Position numbers and translations under genes: made by a program. Source: Oscillospiraceae bacterium (GTDB lineage Bacteria; Bacillota; Clostridia; Oscillospirales; Oscillospiraceae). From it: a DNA stretch of 7,216 nucleotides. The notes beneath the pieces were generated by a model. That model searched no databases. It saw only the letters and a list, made by a program, of their open reading frames with translations, and was not told the DNA's origin. Of the stretch, positions 5,815 through 7,216 are shown piece after piece. Where the stretch lies: positions 1 through 7,216 of the forward strand of contig CACXBO010000120.1 in NCBI GenBank assembly GCA_902765975.1. The letters run 5' to 3'. The stretch's first letter is position 1; every line of letters starts with the position of its first letter.

Positions 5815-6243
5815 ATGAGTGATTTATTTAAAGCCGATGATATTGCAGAAAGTCTTTTCAATAAGTCATACCATGTGATAGACGTGCTGCCTGAACGCGT
5901 GCCGGAAGAGCGCGCTGGCAGTTATTTCCGTTTTGAGAATTACTGTCTCTCACGGCTTCAAATAATATACGGAAAGTTTTCAGATGTGCTTATTAAGCTT
6001 TGCTGCTACTTTGACATCTTGATATACACAGAAGACAAGTGGGAGGCTAATCCTGATTTTCAACGTATTGAAGACGGTTTACTTAGCTCTGGATTTGTCA
6101 ACATACTGCTTCCGTCTGTGCCCGCGCTCATTTCGCTTAACAAAGAAGATCTGTATATGACGGTTTATAACGCATCGGGCGACCTCCTTTCAGTTCTCAG
6201 GGATCTGTGCCGGGCTGAGGGCTTGTTTATTAGAAACAGTTAA
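5815..6243 (+). CDS. Hypothetical soluble protein (142 aa)
   Basis: The family is not recognised by name. The protein has no signal peptide, membrane segment or metal-binding cluster and is probably cytosolic. It looks like a compact alpha/beta domain. Notable stretches are SYHVIDVLPERVPEE (18-32), a hydrophobic helix around FSDVLIKLCCYFDILIY (55-71), a second block FVNILLPSVPALISLNKEDLY split around residues 94-114, and an end LLSVLRDLCRAEGLFIR (124-140). Compact proteins of this general appearance are, to my recollection, found as uncharacterised proteins in Clostridia; this cannot be verified here. The ATG at 5815 has a weak ribosome site (AGGGA, 5803-5807), consistent with dependence on the upstream gene 25 bases away. 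The TAA at 6241-6243 is followed 22 bases later by the lipoprotein gene. Confidence 0.75.
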   Translation: MSDLFKADDIAESLFNKSYHVIDVLPERVPEERAGSYFRFENYCLSRLQIIYGKFSDVLIKLCCYFDILIYTEDKWEANPDFQRIEDGLLSSGFVNILLPSVPALISLNKEDLYMTVYNASGDLLSVLRDLCRAEGLFIRNS

Positions 6244-6265
6244 ATGTTTCGAGAGGAAGGATGAA

Positions 6266-7216
6266 ATGAAAAAGTTAATTCTGTTTATCTGTCTGAGCCT
6301 TGCCTTCGCGCTCTCTTTGACCGGCTGTGAGCTCAATCCGGTCGAAGTGGAAACCGATGATGAGAACGATTTCAGGATCATTTCGCAGGAAGAAGCTATG
6401 GAGATGCTGTCCCGCGACGACGGGCATATAGTTATCGATGTCAGAACGCGGGATGAGTTTAACGAGGGGCATATACCCGGGGCAATCTGTATACCGAACG
6501 AGGATATTGGCGACGAGAGACCGGCGGAGCTCCCTGAGCTTGAGCAGATCATACTTGTTTACTGCAGAAGCGGCAACAGGAGCAAAAAGGCGGCGAAAAA
6601 GCTCTGCGATATGGGCTATAAGAACGTCTATGAGTTCGGCGGAATAATAACGTGGGAGGGCGATACCGTGAAGCCAGGCACAGAAGCGAAGCTTACGTTC
6701 AGTTCATTTGACGGTGGCGGACCGGAATACAGCGTTTTCTTTGCCGACGAGTCAATAGCTTCTTATACCGGCGAAAGACGATACGGGAACGAAAATCACG
6801 AGGAGATTGACGGCGCCTCGTATGACGTTGTGTTTACGTTCAGCGGGCTGAAACAGGGAGAGACCCGGATGACTGTGGAGGAACGCTCGCCAATAGCCGG
6901 AAACTTCGATCATTTCTATGTTCTCAAAGTTGACGGAAAGCTGAACGTTACTATTGAACTGACAGGCTCTGTCGATCTTGATGAAGCAATCAGCCCGACA
7001 GCCGTGCTTGTAATAGAGACGGAGAACGGGTATTATACTGCAATTCCGGAGGACAATCTTTCCGCAAGAGAATTCATCGATCAGCTTAAGGACGGTCCTA
7101 TCGCTCTCGTTTTGCAGGATTTCGGCGGCTTTGAAAAGGTCGGAGATCTGCCTTGGGAAGTAACGCGAAACGATTCTGAAATAACCGCCGGACCCGGAGA
7201 CGTTATTCTCTATAAC
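6266..7216 (+). CDS. Rhodanese-domain lipoprotein with cyclophilin-like C-terminal region, 3' end outside window
   Basis: The frame is open from ATG 6266 to the last base (317 residues), with no stop in the window. Residues 1-21 are a lipoprotein signal peptide: MKK, a hydrophobic core, and lipobox LTGC with C21 as the lipidated residue. Residues about 37-131 form a single rhodanese domain, with VIDVRTRDEFNEGHIPGA and the active loop CRSGNRS (C100-S106) intact, so sulfur- or thiol-transfer chemistry is possible. Residues about 138-232 are a beta-rich stretch with no recognised function. From about 246 the pattern (VIETENGYYTAIPEDN, IALVLQDFGGFEKVGDLPWE, GPGDVILYN) resembles the bacterial cyclophilin-like fold. 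This last call rests on motif memory, not alignment. The strong ribosome site GAGAGGAAGG (6251-6260) fixes the start; the earlier ATG at 6261 hits a stop after two codons. The protein is probably anchored outside the membrane and belongs to the same operon as the two preceding genes. Its substrate is unknown. Confidence 0.85.
   Translation, partial: MKKLILFICLSLAFALSLTGCELNPVEVETDDENDFRIISQEEAMEMLSRDDGHIVIDVRTRDEFNEGHIPGAICIPNEDIGDERPAELPELEQIILVYCRSGNRSKKAAKKLCDMGYKNVYEFGGIITWEGDTVKPGTEAKLTFSSFDGGGPEYSVFFADESIASYTGERRYGNENHEEIDGASYDVVFTFSGLKQGETRMTVEERSPIAGNFDHFYVLKVDGKLNVTIELTGSVDLDEAISPTAVLVIETENGYYTAIPEDNLSAREFIDQLKDGPIALVLQDFGGFEKVGDLPWEVTRNDSEITAGPGDVILYN

Noticed and set aside
6261..6269. 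ATG at 6261 as a start for the lipoprotein gene
   Set aside because: It reads ATG AAA TGA and ends at once; the ATG at 6266 opens the long frame with a proper signal peptide.
1..7216. Insertion sequences, CRISPR arrays, tRNA or rRNA genes
   Set aside because: No transposase, terminal inverted repeats with target duplications, regularly spaced repeats or tRNA-like cloverleaf sequences were seen on either strand.

Overview
The window looks like chromosomal DNA of a low- to mid-GC Gram-positive anaerobe, most likely a Clostridia member (Oscillospiraceae-like gut lineages would fit). The grounds are the strong GGAGG-type ribosome binding sites, consensus sigma-A promoters with extended -10 elements, compact U-tailed terminators, frequent ATA and AGA/AGG codons in a roughly 50% GC background, and the gene types present. 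This assignment is inference. All recognised genes lie on the + strand.

Layout: (1) 1-789 is the 3' part of a cysteine synthase gene (cysK), closed by a perfect 18-bp hairpin terminator at 802-841. (2) 842-1175 contains no large gene but a dense regulatory leader: a strong promoter (873-901), a very strong Shine-Dalgarno site, a 21-codon ORF (943-1008), competing RNA pairings and a strong intrinsic terminator (1034-1062). (3) 1176-4711 holds two ABC exporter half-transporter genes overlapping by 4 nt. The first has a degenerate ATPase site and the second a canonical one, so together they form a textbook asymmetric heterodimeric exporter (BmrCD/LmrCD/TM287-288 type). A hairpin at 4726-4759 probably ends this operon. 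(4) A second strong promoter (4824-4852) starts a tightly spaced three-gene unit: a polytopic membrane protein with an extracytoplasmic C-terminal domain (4893-5789), an unrecognised 142-residue soluble protein (5815-6243), and a lipoprotein with a rhodanese domain, a middle beta-rich region and a cyclophilin-like C-terminal region (6266 to beyond the window end).

The most interesting element is the leader of the transporter operon. Promoter, translated mini-ORF, mutually exclusive hairpins and terminator are arranged as in a translation-coupled transcription attenuator. A ribosome held early in the mini-ORF would mask the 5' arm and free the middle arm to disrupt the terminator. An idle or completing ribosome would allow termination. 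This parallels the bmrB leader that controls the heterodimeric drug exporter BmrCD in Bacillus subtilis. Here it would make exporter expression respond to ribosome-targeting compounds, with no protein regulator gene visible nearby.
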